From Gentiana macrophylla (taxonomy: Eukaryota > Streptophyta > Magnoliopsida > Gentianales > Gentianaceae): a DNA stretch of 64,000 nt. The translations under genes and the position numbers were made by a program. Of this stretch, positions 1 to 10,812 are shown one piece after another (position 1 is the stretch's first letter; every line of letters begins with the position of its first letter). Under the pieces are notes generated by a model. The model was not told the origin of the DNA. It saw only the letters and a program-made list of their open reading frames with translations, and ran no database searches. The stretch spans positions 1 through 64,000 of the forward strand of contig JAOBSW010000580.1 in the NCBI GenBank assembly GCA_026214975.1, in the 5' to 3' direction.

Positions 1-819
1 TCACCCGAGCCTTGTGCTCGGAAATGATCGAGTTAGATTAGGATCGTTTTTCGTTTTCAATTCATGGATCATCCATTGTATAAACTATGTGAGTTCATCT
101 TTTTGATTTATTCAAGCCCGTTTATCTTATGATTTTTGATTCATTTTGTATCATTCTATGATTATGATGCTATTGTGAACTCATATCGAAAGATTTGTTT
201 ACTAATTGATATGTTTACAACATCGGAAGTTGCGTAAACTAGATCACCATAGAAAGATAGGATCTTTGTCGTTAATTCGTGACAAGTTAATGGATTAATT
301 ATCTAGGTTGTTAGATTCTAAAATACGAGTTAACTGAATCTACACGCCCGTTTTGTATGGAAATTGGTCTCAACATTCGGAAGAGGAGATCGATAATTGA
401 ATTCATTAAGGAATTAGGAGTTCATAGCTTGAAAATAGATTCACTAAGATTAGGAATTTGTATCTCGTGTAAAGTGAAACCACAATTTGAATTAAAATCA
501 TGAGATGAACTAGGATTGAAATCACTTGGTTTGTATATGTTTGATCCCGTGTATCTTTAGTTTAGGTCGTTTTATTATTCAGCTTAGGTTGTTTTTTCTG
601 TATTTTGCTTTTATGTTTGTTCTTCCGTTTATTTGTTTCGTAGTAACAATTGAAAAGATTAATAAGATTAGATTCAACATCCCAATTCCTGTGGATCGAC
701 CCTTACTTATCTCGCTCTCTATCAACAACCCGGTATTCGGCCGGTTAGGAGTTAGTTTTGCATATAGGTTAGGGTTTATAAATTTTCTTTTTGTTTAGTT
801 ATGCAAAATCCTCCGAACA
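1..819 (+). repeat. LARD1 5' LTR, 3' portion
   Basis: It matches the last about 820 bp of the LTR at 3850-5294 and ends with the same CTCCGAACA just before the PBS. The left end, with promoter and U3, is outside the window. The first bases form a hairpin (CCGAGC at 5-10, GCTCGG at 16-21). Near its end it carries the sentence-like motif CCTGTGGATCGACCC (about 690-704), commonly seen near the 3' end of Athila/Tat-type LTRs and also recognisable in the other gypsy-like LTRs of this window. The two LTRs differ mostly by short indels. Confidence 0.8.
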
Positions 820-823
820 AAAG

Positions 824-844
824 TGGCGTCGTTGCCGGGAATCG
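824..844 (+). promoter_or_regulatory. Primer-binding site, tRNA-Asp type
   Basis: The 21 bases match the complement of the 3' end of plant tRNA-Asp (TGGCGCCGTTGCCGGGGATCG) with two or three differences. They lie 4 bp after the CA that ends the LTR. A tRNA-Asp primer is typical of Athila/Tat-related Ty3/gypsy elements in plants, which supports a gypsy origin for this coding-poor family. Confidence 0.8.
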
Positions 845-3838
845 GTGTTTTGTTGAATCTAATTGAGTTAATTCTTCTATTTTTATTCGATTTAATTTTT
901 TGGAATAAAAAGTCGTTAGGGCACATGGTAGTATTTAGCCGTAACTTTGGCTCGAGTGTCCGTTTGGGATACGGGACCCCAATTAAACCGTTCCGGCCTT
1001 AAACGACTTGGCAAATGGCCTGCCGTTCGACACCGTTTCGAGTCAAAATCCTGTTTTCCTTCCATTTTGCCTAGAAGATTTCAAATTTTTCCTCCGTCTT
1101 AGTGTTTTTGTTTTAAATTTTTAGTTGGTAGATTTATTTATTTTACATTTCCGTTTCCTTTTTGTTTCTTTTCTTTCAATAAAAGTAATCACACAAGTTG
1201 AGAGTTTTATTTTTGCCGTGTTTCGATGACCGTTGGGTTAGAATGTGCAAAAGTTTTACAATTTGTGAAGCGTGAAGTGTAACTCTGTCGGTAACTGGTA
1301 TTTCTGTGCTTAAATTTATTCGTGGCTGCTATGTGTGATTTGATGATACGTTAAGTTGAATTAGGGTTTCTGTGTTTTTCTTGCGTTTACATTGCACAAT
1401 CGATGTTGAACGACGTTGAAGGTAAGTGACGCCGTCAGGCCATATCTGTGCGGTGAGCGCCGTCCGGTTTATGGGGCGTTCGTCCGTTCCAAAAGTATCA
1501 ACTCGCTCGCTTTCAAGGACTAGGCAGGCGTCTGTCTTCCTTTGAAACGCCCGTCCATGATTTCATGCCAGGCGGCGTCGACGATTGAAACCTTCGTCGA
1601 TTCATGTTCATTTAGCGCCCGTTTGGTATGTTGAGCGCCGTCCAGGAGTTCCATAATTTTTCTAAATTTGATTTTTAATGCTTTATTTGATCGTGGATAC
1701 TTATATAATTACATGGCTAATTATTTTTACGTAGATGTTACGAACTTGCATGTTTACATCTTTCCATCTGAATCCATGTTAAATAATTGATTAATCTTTA
1801 GTTACATGATTCATCTATGCATGTTATAATTCTTGTCGGTTCTCGTATGCTATAACTATTCTTATTGTTATTTAGTAGCTAATGTCGGTTTCCATTATGC
1901 TACATATCGTTGTGATGAATCTTGTGAGCTTTGAGACCTATGTGCTTTCTTGTTATTTTTGTAACTCATATGGGTAGCTCTTGTCGGTTTTCCGTAATGC
2001 TACCATCGTTGGCTTATGAGTTATATACACATTTGGTATAGCTAGCTGTTGGTTTTCCTTAATGCTATCACGGCACTGATGAGTCGCCAAGAAGCGCGTC
2101 TACCTTTGCATATAATGAATAGTCTGCATCGTTTATAAATTAAACTATCATTATTTGGTGAAGCGTTTATGATATATAATAGGTATTTTGCAAATGAGTA
2201 GAATAGGTTTCTTTCTTTTATTTTCTTTTATTATTTTTGCATATCGTTTAGTAGCATATCATACAGTTTGCATTGTTTTACTATTTTTCCTTTATTTTTC
2301 TTGAGTGTAATTCTTGTCTAAAACACCGTGCTGTGCCAACTTTTATCATATAGATTGCATTGTAGTATATTTTCATATAGTTACTTGCCTACTATTTTAT
2401 AATGTTCATTAGCCATATGTCCGTCTTTATATCGCTTAATGCAGAAAAAATCTACATGTCCTCTTTCCACGTGTTTTACAATATGCAATCCTTTTCCCGT
2501 GAACTCTTTTGCCTTGATCAAGTGTCACGGGACCTTTATGATAAGCTATTATCTTGGCTTCCACGGCTTGATGCTCAGTTTTCCTGTGATCTTACCTGAT
2601 CTCTTGATCTATTCAAAGCTTTCTTGAATCTGTGATGCTCCACATTTCAAGATTGTCAGTACATTTTGGTTAACTTAAGCGGGGAATTAACCAGAATTGC
2701 CCCGGCTTGGAAATACAATCGGCTAAGTTACTCTTTCATTTTATTTACATCACAACGAGGACAAGTTGCATTAGTATGTGTGGGGGAGGAGTCGATTATC
2801 TACGTTCATTTGCATTACTATTATATTTATGAAAAGGTTTTCAATTTTAAAAATTTTGTTTGTTTTATCCCAAGTCAGCAAGAGCGCCTATCTTTATTTG
2901 AGTTCTTATATCATTGATGCATTATTTTGCATATTTAGTAAATTTGGAGTCTTTCGCAACTACCATTATTTTTCAAGTGCCGCCAAGTAAATGATGAGCT
3001 ATATTTTCACAGTTTACTTTTGGTGATTAAATTTTTGATGATTATCGCATGATTCTTTGCGTCACATCTGAATTTTGAAAATTTTAATAGGTTGTGTTTA
3101 GAGATTAAAAATTATGACATCTTGTGTGAATATCTTAAGGTTTGAATGTGATAAGTAACAGTAGCTTGTTGTCAAATGAAAAAGTTGAAAAATCTAAAGT
3201 TGACCAGATTGTAATAAGCTAATCGGATGATTTAAAGTGCGATGGGTATACCCACGTTATGTCTTATACCTCTGTATGATGACTAAAAGCTCACGACCAG
3301 TCGAAGAAAATTGCCTTATATGATTTTGAGAATAAGGTAGAATTTATATCTCAAGATATCCTGTTCTTATATGACATGGCAATAGCTAAATTCGATGTGT
3401 ATTAAATGTGGAAAAAAGGTTAAAATCAAGCTTGAATAGATGAAATTGGTATTAATTGAATAGAGTATAAGACTAAAGTTATAAATTATCACATCCACAG
3501 TATAAATGAAAGATATGTTGGCAGGGATTGTCAACTCTTGCAGGTATGTCGGAAATATTTTAAATACTCCTTGTGTTATTCACTAGAGATATGTATGTTA
3601 CAATGAGGCGTGTTATAATGTCGTTTATACTTTACGATCCTAAATATAGGATGTTGGCTAGTTTTGCTTGAATCAATTTCAAGTGTGGAATTAGTGGAAA
3701 TTTAACATGGTTATGCACACTTTGCACACTTGGGTGAACCTCTAAGCTATTGAATATGCTTTATGGTTGCATAAATGTTTATATATCTCTGAGCTATATG
3801 ATTTATGTTTTGTTTTGCTCGGGATGAGCAAAAGCTAA
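845..3838 (+). other. LARD1 interior, non-coding leader-like region
   Basis: AT-rich sequence without a credible coding region; the ORFs present are at most 60-85 codons and are not shared with the second copy at 38036-41089. Recognisable sub-regions shared by both copies are a GC-rich stretch with repeated CGCCCGTCC-like words (about 1430-1650), a four-unit hairpin array (1824-2068), a segment similar to 40040-40450, and a final stretch ending in a polypurine tract. The conservation of non-coding parts between copies suggests they matter for transcription, packaging or priming; that is inference. Confidence 0.7.
1824..2068 (+). repeat. Four-unit hairpin array in LARD1
   Basis: Four units at 1824-1855, 1875-1903, 1973-2004 and 2038-2068 share the inner sequence TGTCGGTTTTCCGTAAT (with variants) but are closed by different complementary ends: TTATA/TATAA, GTAGC/GCTAC, GGTAGC/GCTACC and ATAGC/GCTAT. 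Each can fold into a stem of 5-6 bp with a loop of about 18-22 nt. The same four-unit series is present in the second family member at 39015-39258. Function unknown; see findings. Confidence 0.65.
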
Positions 3839-3849
3839 GTGTGGGGAGT
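3839..3849 (+). promoter_or_regulatory. Polypurine tract of LARD1
   Basis: GTGTGGGGAGT directly precedes the TG that starts the 3' LTR at 3850. The same tract is found before the LTR of the second copy at about 41094-41104. It would prime plus-strand DNA synthesis. Confidence 0.7.
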
Positions 3850-5294
3850 TGTTAAAAATTTGATTTTATCTCGTTTTATAAAGGATATGTTTTTATATCA
3901 ATTTCCCCGTAATCGCATTATTTTCCATCAAGTCGAGCTTTATGTTGAATTATTGAGCCGATAGTGTTGACAATGGTTAAGTGCGAAGCATGCTTAGTGT
4001 AATAACCCAAATGGTGATTTTATATGATTTTGGAATTGTATTCACGGCTTTGGTATGTTTTCACTTAATTGTAGATACTAAATTTGATGATGGAAAAAGG
4101 ATTTTAGAGAGCCAAATTCGAAGTTGGAAAGGAATCAATCATTTATGGAAGAATGGAAAGATTTAAGGAAAGAAATCAAGTTGATTGATCGGCCAGTGGC
4201 ATCGAGAAGATTGGGCGAGAGTCGGTCGCAGACGGCGTTTGAATCTGTGGCGTCAGAAGAGGAAAAGTGATTGAGAGAGTTTGGATGTTGTTTGGACGAT
4301 ACGCCCTTGAGTCAAAGCAGCTGGACGAGCGTCCACCCCAAAGCAGACGAGCGTCAAGCGCGCCATCTTTGAAACCGGCTTAAACTTCTATTTAAAAGCG
4401 GCGGATCGACCACAAAACACACAATTTTCACATCGAAATTTCTAAAGAAACGGCTTCGCGCGTAGGAGTCACCGAGGCGGTCACCCGGGCGGCTAACAAG
4501 GTGATCGAGGTTAGATTAGGATCGTTTTTCGTTTTCAATTCATGGATCATCCATTGTATAAACTATGTGAGTTCATCTTTTGATTTATTCAAGCGTTTAT
4601 CTTCATGATTTTGATTCATTTTGTATCATTCTATGATTATGATGCTATTGTGTGAACTCATATCGAAAGATTTGTTTACTAATTGATATGTTTACAACAT
4701 CACGGAAGTTGCGTAAACTAGATCACCATAGAAAGATAGGATCTTTAATCGTTAATTAGTGACAAGTTAATGGATTAATTATCTAGGTTGTTAGATTCTA
4801 AAATCGAGTTAACTGAATCTACCCGTTTTGTATGGAAATTGGTCTCAACATTCGGAAGAGGAGAGATCGATAATTGAATTCACTAAGGAATTAGGAGTTC
4901 ATAGCAGAAATAGATTCACTAAGATTAGGAATTTGTATCTCGTGTAAAGGTGAAACCACAATTTGAATTAAAATCATGAGATGAACTAGGATTGAAATCA
5001 CTTGGTTTGTATTATGTTTGATCCCATATCTTTAGTTTAGGTCGTTTTATTATTCTTAGCTTAGGTTTGTTTTCTATGTGCTTTTATGTTTGTTCTTCCG
5101 TTTATTTGTTTTCGTAAGTAACAATTGAAAGAATTAATAAGATTAGATTCAACATCCCAATTCCTGTGGATCGACCCTTACTTATCTTAGCTCTACTATC
5201 AACAACCGGTATTCGGCCGGTTAGAAGTTAGTTTTGCATATAGGTTAGGGTTTATAAATTTTCTTTTGTTTAGTGATGCAAAATCCTCCGAACA
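3850..5294 (+). repeat. LARD1 3' LTR (1445 bp)
   Basis: It begins TGTTAAAAA after the polypurine tract and ends CCGAACA; the last about 800 bp repeat positions 28-819. U3 carries GC-rich words of the GACGAGCGTCC/GACGGGCG kind (about 4200-4365) and a TATA-like box at 4388-4398. The following five bases (ACTGG) would be the target duplication, but the partner is outside the window. To the right it abuts a copia fragment. Confidence 0.8.
4388..4398 (+). promoter_or_regulatory. TATA-like box of LARD1 LTR
   Basis: CTATTTAAAAG occupies the place of a clear CTATAAATAG in the homologous LTR at 41640-41649, just downstream of the GC-rich words. It is the likely U3/R core promoter. Confidence 0.5.
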
Positions 5295-5311
5295 ACTGGG
5301 CGGGTTCACGG

Positions 5312-6081
5312 CCAGGTAGTTACAAGGTCACTTTTGACAAGAACTTTATATTGTCATTAGTGAAAGAGGTGATCAAGTTGTGTTGAATTTGGAAGAGGTA
5401 ACAAAACATGTATGTTGTGGATTGGTCTATATTTGTTCAGAAACTTGCCAATTGTGCATACCAAGTCGAACTCAATTGGTTATGGCATAAGAAGTTAAAT
5501 CATCTGAATTTTGATGATATCAATCAATTGGTGAAGAAGAAGCGGTGATTGGTTTACGAGATCACATTCAAAAGGATGCTATATGTGATGCTTGTCGACA
5601 AGGTAAGCAGACAAAATCAAGCTTACAGTCAAAGACTAGCAGTCAACAAAAATTTTTGGAGGCGTGGATCTATTTGGACCAACACCAACAAGTGTGACGG
5701 AAAGAAGTACTCTACAATTTGGATTATTATTCAAGATACACTTGGGTAGTATTCATGAACAAGAAAAGTGAAACACTTCAAAAGATGCTGAACTTTTGAA
5801 GATTGCAAAATGAGAAAAGTTTGTGATGAAGATTAGATCAGACAAAGTCTTGAATTTCTCAATAAAGTTATAAGAGAATCTGTGAGCGAGAATGGTGTGC
5901 TACACAAGCGGCTACTCTTGTACACCTCGGCAAAATGGGGTTCTTTGAGAAGAAACGAGGACTTTAAAGGCGGGAAGAACTATTATTTGTGAAGCATTAT
6001 TACGAAAGATATTGAGTGAAACGATCAATACTGATTTGCTATACACAAAATAGGACCTCAATGACAAGAAGGCTGTTATAC

Positions 6082-6085
<4 letters not shown>
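5312..6085 (+). pseudogene. Copia (SIRE1 family) protease-end/integrase fragment A
   Basis: This fragment matches 13320-14110 of SIRE1: the stretch following the protease, the GAG-pre-integrase segment (HTKSELN, KKLNHLNFDDINQLVKKK), the DACRQGKQ zinc-finger end and the integrase core start (LFGPTPTS). It contains many frameshifts and ends at the NKKAV site, where the (TA)n tract begins. It is a dead fragment, joined on the left to the LARD1 LTR. Confidence 0.75.

Positions 6086-6163
<78 letters not shown>
6086..6163. repeat. (TA)n microsatellite, about 38 units
   Basis: An uninterrupted AT dinucleotide tract that separates two partial copies of the same copia integrase segment. A shorter TA tract (about 6617-6628) sits at the matching end of the second copy, so the tract seems to have been part of the duplicated unit. 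The long Ile-Tyr reading frames across it are not genes. Confidence 0.9.
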
Positions 6164-6165
<2 letters not shown>

Positions 6166-6616
6166 ACTTTATGCTCATACAGCATTTTTGGAGTGATGCA
6201 CATGGATCTATTTGGACGATACCAACAAGTGTGGCGGGGAAAGAAGTACACTCAATTGCGGATGATTATTCAAGATACACTTGGGTAGTATTCATGAACA
6301 AGAAAAGTGAAACACTTCAAAGATGCAGACTTTTGAAAAGATTGCAAAATGAGAAAAGTTTGTGATAGTGAGGATCGGATCAGACAAAGTCTGAATTTCT
6401 CAATAAAGTTATAAGAGAATCTTGTGAAGAGTGGTGTGCTACACCAGTGGTACTCTTGGTACACCTCGGCAAAATAGGGTTCTTTGAAGAAACGAGGACT
6501 TTAAAGGAAGCGGGGAAGAACTATTATTTGTGAAGCATTATTACGAAAGATATTAAATTTAGGCGTCATCTGATTTGCTATACACAAAATAGGACCTCAA
6601 TGAACAAGAAGGCGCT
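6164..6616 (+). pseudogene. Copia integrase fragment B (tandem partial duplicate of A)
   Basis: It starts at the HMDLFG integrase motif and runs through SRYTWVVFMNKKSETLQ to the NKKA site, paralleling about 5650-6085, and again ends in a short TA tract. Many frameshifts. Because A and B stop at the same copia position, a local tandem duplication through the TA tract is more likely than two independent insertions. Confidence 0.7.
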
Positions 6617-6930
6617 ATATATATATATAACACTCTATGCATTATATTTTGGCGTTTTCTTTGGCGACTTCGTTTCTTTGTTTCTTTGTGTTTTTGTTTT
6701 GTTTTGTTTTCTTCTATAAATAAAATCGATTAATGGTTAAAGCAGGATGTAATGAGGATGAAAGCGATGACATGGACTGGATTTAGAACATTCTATGCAC
6801 ATTATGTTAATTACAATAGTAGTATTTTATTTGTTGTAATTTTATAATTGAAACTCTTAGTGAATATTTGTAAATATAATTGTAGTTTTATTGAAATATT
6901 TTGAGAATTAAAGTCTAGTTAATGAAGTGC
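6617..6930. other. Unassigned AT-rich segment
   Basis: A T-rich then A/T-rich sequence without ORFs or recognisable repeat motifs, between copia fragment B and the next copia piece. It may be the tail of another element or a filler sequence. Nothing further can be supported. Confidence 0.4.
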
Positions 6931-9007
6931 GGCGAGCTTGACCCTCTAGAATGACCAGTGGACCTAGGGTCGGGAGTAAGTATTACATTCAAGGGGCAAA
7001 ATTAGGTTTAGTCCTCTGGCAGCCTATTTTGGATTTTAGTCTGCTCATGCTCGGTGAAAAATGGTCCTCTAAGTTGGCTTTTTTGGGATTTTAGTCTATC
7101 CGCGGAAATAGTGATTGGGCACGGAATCTTTAAAAAGCGCTTACGTGGAAGCCTAGTTAGAGGACTATTTTAAAATTCAATGCTTATTTCGGCGGATAGG
7201 ACTAAAATCCCAAAAAGCCAACAGGGACCATTTCCTCAGGAGGCGGGAGGCGAGGACTAAATCCAAAATAGGCCAAGTTAGAGGACTAAAATCCTAATTT
7301 GCCCATTCGAGGATAAGAATCTAAACCTAAAAATGTCAATCATTCAAGGATACTTATCTGCAGGGGAAAGGAAGATTGTTCCTCTTGATGATGATTGGAA
7401 TATTCACCTTTCATACTACTAAAACATGAGATATAACCATCTGCTGGGTAAAACTGAGCAATGGAATCGTGAAGGACTTATGTAAGACCTCGGTAGGGAC
7501 CTCATCAAACTTCATTCACAGTACATTCTAGCAGACGGCAAACCCATTAGTTATCTTGGTACTTAACAATAGAAATCACTCACAAACATCATTACACACC
7601 AAAGGTCGAGAAAGCACATGTGTGTCCTACACAGCAAATGTTAGTGTAGAATACATGTATGAACAAAAGTATGACATTTTGAGAGAAGATCTTATGGAAA
7701 TTTGTCAAGGTCATGCTTACCGCGACCATCATGGACCCAAGCAGTTTTGGGTACCTAAAGTACATTAACTTTGTTTTGTAGGTGTACAGTACTTTGGAGT
7801 GGATGTTCGGACATATGACAAAGAATAAGCCTTTGTCAAATTATGTGGCAAGGATGGTCGAAGTGAATTTTGGCAATATGAACACACCGAGGATACACAA
7901 GAGGATATGGTACACTTGTGAGAAATGGATTAACTGTCGAGAATGTTGCATTTGTGGAAGGGTGGACTACAACCCTCTTGAGCAGACGATTACTGTGACA
8001 TGGGTTACAAGGTCACTTTTGATAAGGCGCTATATTGTCATTAGTGAAAGAGGTGATCAAGTTGTGTTGGCTGGAAGAAGGTAACAAAACATGTATGTTG
8101 TGGATTGGTCTACTGCTGTTCCAGAAACTTGCCTAATTGTGCATACCAAGTCAGAACTCAATTGGTTATGGCATAAGAAGTTAAATCATCTGAATTTTGA
8201 TGATATCAATCAATTGGTGAAGAAGAAACTGGTGATTGGTTTACTTGAGATCACATTCAAAAAGGATGCTATATGTGATGCTTGTCGGCAGGTAAGCAGA
8301 CAAAATCAAGCTTAGTCAAAGAATAAGCGATCAACAAAAGATTTTTGGGCGATGCACATGGATCTATTTGGACCGATAACACCAACAAGTGTGACGGGAA
8401 GAAGTACACTCAGTAATTGCGGATGATTATTCAAGATACACTTGGGTAGTATTCATGAACAAGAAAAGTGAAACACTTCAAAAGATGCTGAACTTTTGAA
8501 AGATTGCAAAATGAGAAAAGTTTGTGATGGTGAAGATCGGATCGGACAAAGTCTTGAATTTCTCAATAAAGTTATAAGAGAATCTTGTGAAGCGAGAATG
8601 GTGTGCTACACCAATGAGTACACTCTTGGTACACCTCGACAAAATGGGGTTCTTTGAGAAGAAACGAGGACTTTAAAGGCCGGGAAGAACTATTATTTGT
8701 GAAGCATTATTACGAAGATATTGAATTTGGCTGATCAATCTGATTTGCTATACACAAAATAGGACCTCGATGAACAAGAACATAAAGACACCTTATGAGG
8801 TTTGGAATGGAAAGAAACCTAGTATATCTTATTTCCATCCATTTGGAAGCAAATGTTTTATATTAAATGATAAGGAGCAATTGAAGACATTCCAGCAAAA
8901 TCAGGATGAAGGAATCTTCTTAGGATATTCTTACATCGACAAGACATTGAGTCTTGAATAAAGGATCTGAAACATGAAGAAACAATACATGTTGTATTTG
9001 ATGAACT
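6931..9007 (+). pseudogene. Copia (SIRE1 family) gag-end/protease/integrase fragment C, split by a MITE
   Basis: 6931-6993 matches the gag-protease linker of SIRE1 (about 12540-12595). After the MITE (6994-7304), 7305-9007 continues through the protease region (a GCSGHMTKNK-like sequence near 7797-7840), the GAG-pre-integrase block (8091-8310), the integrase core (8340-8700) and the integrase C-terminal part (TPYEVWNGKKPSISY, 8788-8830; FLGYSYIDKTLSLE, about 8917-8958). It stops where the SIRE1 LTR begins at 9008. The frame is broken repeatedly. It is the same family as SIRE1 and therefore an older copy that SIRE1 entered. Confidence 0.75.
6994..7304. mobile_element. 311-bp MITE with long terminal inverted repeats
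   Basis: The left end (GGGCAAAATTAGGTTTAGTCC) and right end (GGACTAAAATCCTAATTTGCCC) are inverted complements, and the complementarity extends about 100 bp inward from each side, nearly to the centre. It interrupts copia sequence and is bounded by ATTCAAG (6987-6993) and ATTCGAG (7305-7311), a 7-bp target duplication with one difference. No coding capacity. A non-autonomous cut-and-paste DNA transposon; the superfamily is not certain from ends and TSD alone. Confidence 0.8.
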
Positions 9008-10706
9008 TGTTGGACTTATTTCTTAGTTTTGATGATGAGTGCCATACTAATTTGTTATAGTGCAAAGGCAAAAAAGATGTCTAGATAAAATGTATAGGTT
9101 TATTAGAGTTTGATTCATAAATGAGTTTGATCAAACAAGCCACTTGTAAAAGCTGTTTATTGTTTATCATTGATGATCTAAATCGATAGGAGTAAATAGG
9201 TCGATAGACTTGTCGGGAACCTCTTGAAGGCCCGAAGGCTGAAAGTGAGGGTTCAAACTTCGATAAATGAAGGCTAAGGGATCAAACTTAGTATTTAATG
9301 TCAAGGATATGGAATCGAGTATTTAGGCAAAGTGTGATGACCTAAAGCGATTACATATACCTAATAATAGAAAGTCTAAGTTCCACAAGTTGGATGATGT
9401 TTGGAACTTAGTTATATTTAAAATGATGTAATCTAACTTCACAAATAAAGTTGGATAAAAGGAATCATTGCATTATATTTCTGAGACAAAAATATGATGT
9501 TATTGATGATTAGTTTCTGAGACTAATGAACCTCTTGATATATACCTCGATTAATTCAAGATTATTGGAAAGTTACATGGATAAAACGACCAACTACCTC
9601 GACTTATCAAGCAAATCAAAGGTGAGATTAAAAGGCGTTAGGATGATCCATATTTTATCCATTGGATACAAGTCAAAGGGTGGATGATTTGCCTTTGTCA
9701 AAAAGTAATCTGGCGGTGTCGATCCTATGAATAGTGGCGAGAATCGGTGAGGATGGGACAAATACAAAGGCAGTCACATTTGAATTTCAAATTCAAGTCA
9801 CATGCATTCTACCTATAAATAGAGGACTTTCAACTCAAGAAGAAGATGATGAATTTTGGGAATAAACTTGAAGTGATAACATTGGTGAAAAACACACTGC
9901 TTTGAACTTCTTGAGCTTAAAGCAGGCTTGATCTAGTTATTTTCTTCAAGTGCATTGCACGTGTTCAAATTTGCATCAAGCATACACACTTGAAGGCGCA
10001 AGGCTGCTAATTATATCATCCTAATCAAGGCTCTTTTAAGCTGAATCATTTACTTGATTCAATCTTTATTTTATAAAGAACCCTCTTGAAGGCAGTGAAG
10101 CATCTGTTTTGGTGTGAAAGGCTGTTGTTTGTGGTGGAGGGTGGTGAAGAGCAATTCTACCTTCAAGGACCAGTGGAAGACTCGGAGGCGGCAATCCTAC
10201 TGTTCGATTTTGATTTGTGAAGCCATAGTTATTGGTGAAGGACAAGCAACCTAGGATTCTTTGTAACGAGATAACTCAAAGATCTACAGTGAATTTCCTC
10301 CAACATCACGGGAGAAGAGTGGGCGTCTGAGTTACATCACTGGAACCACTATAAAAATCTCTCTACTTACTGCATTTTACTTTACGCACTTAGTCATTAT
10401 TCATATCAACTTTCTTTGAATCTAACAAGCGAAATCACACACATACACTCTTGAGTATCTAATACTTAGTAACATATTTAACAACAAGTAATAAGGCTTA
10501 ATTTTGATATTATTCCATTTGCACAAATTCAGCAAGCGAGTGTCGAGTGAACTCTTTGTTTATCGGCCGAGCTCACGAGGTCTCAAATGAACTCTTGAAA
10601 TATCGGTGGCTCTTGAAGATTCTGAATTTATTAACTCCAAAGTTTTAAGTGTTAAGTTTATTCACCCCCCTCTAAGCTTAACTAAAGCCTTTTCAAAGGA
10701 CCAACA
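9008..10706 (+). repeat. SIRE1 5' LTR (1699 bp)
   Basis: Starts TGTTGG and ends ACCAACA, repeated at 20930-22642. A TATA box lies at 9813-9822. The LTR contains a C-rich TTCACCCCCCTCTAA stretch near its end (about 10660-10676), also seen in the LTR of SIRE2. No ORF is meaningful here. Confidence 0.9.
9813..9822 (+). promoter_or_regulatory. TATA box of SIRE1 5' LTR
   Basis: CTATAAATAG, followed by AGGACTTTC. It is identical in the 3' LTR (21749-21758) and at the equivalent place of the SIRE2 LTR (30545-30554). Expected U3/R promoter. Confidence 0.75.
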
Positions 10707-10708
10707 AT

Positions 10709-10722
10709 TTAGTATCGGAAGC
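10709..10722 (+). promoter_or_regulatory. Primer-binding site, tRNA-iMet type (degenerate)
   Basis: TTAGTATCGGAAGC stands where copia elements carry TTGGTATCAGAGC, 2 bp after the LTR end. Differences are G to A and an A/G-type change plus one inserted A, in line with the local error pattern. Confidence 0.65.
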
Positions 10723-10812
10723 GATTGTACATTGCGAAGGAATCCTACTTGTTGTGCTTGTGAAAATTCTTTAAAACTTTCTTTCAAATTCTTGATTTTC
10801 AAGACTTGCATC

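Larger units (their letters stand above)
1..5294 (+). mobile_element. LARD1: non-autonomous, coding-poor LTR retrotransposon (right part)
   Basis: Positions 28-819 recur almost unchanged at about 4503-5294, so they are the 3' portions of two LTRs of one element whose left end lies outside the window. A tRNA-Asp primer-binding site follows the first copy and a G-rich polypurine tract precedes the second. The 3.0-kb interior has no ORF above about 85 codons and no gag or pol motif, so the element would depend on proteins supplied in trans. This is the layout of a large retrotransposon derivative of a Ty3/gypsy parent. A second copy of the family lies at 38036-42575. The 5' target-site duplication is not visible. 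Confidence 0.8.

Noticed and set aside
824..844. tRNA-Asp gene fragment
   Set aside because: Only the primer-binding complement of the 3' end is present, in the PBS position after an LTR; no tRNA fold.
6016..6288. 90-codon plus-strand and 70-codon minus-strand ORFs
   Set aside because: Most of their length is translation of the (TA)n tract (Ile-Tyr repeats); the flanks are copia fragments.
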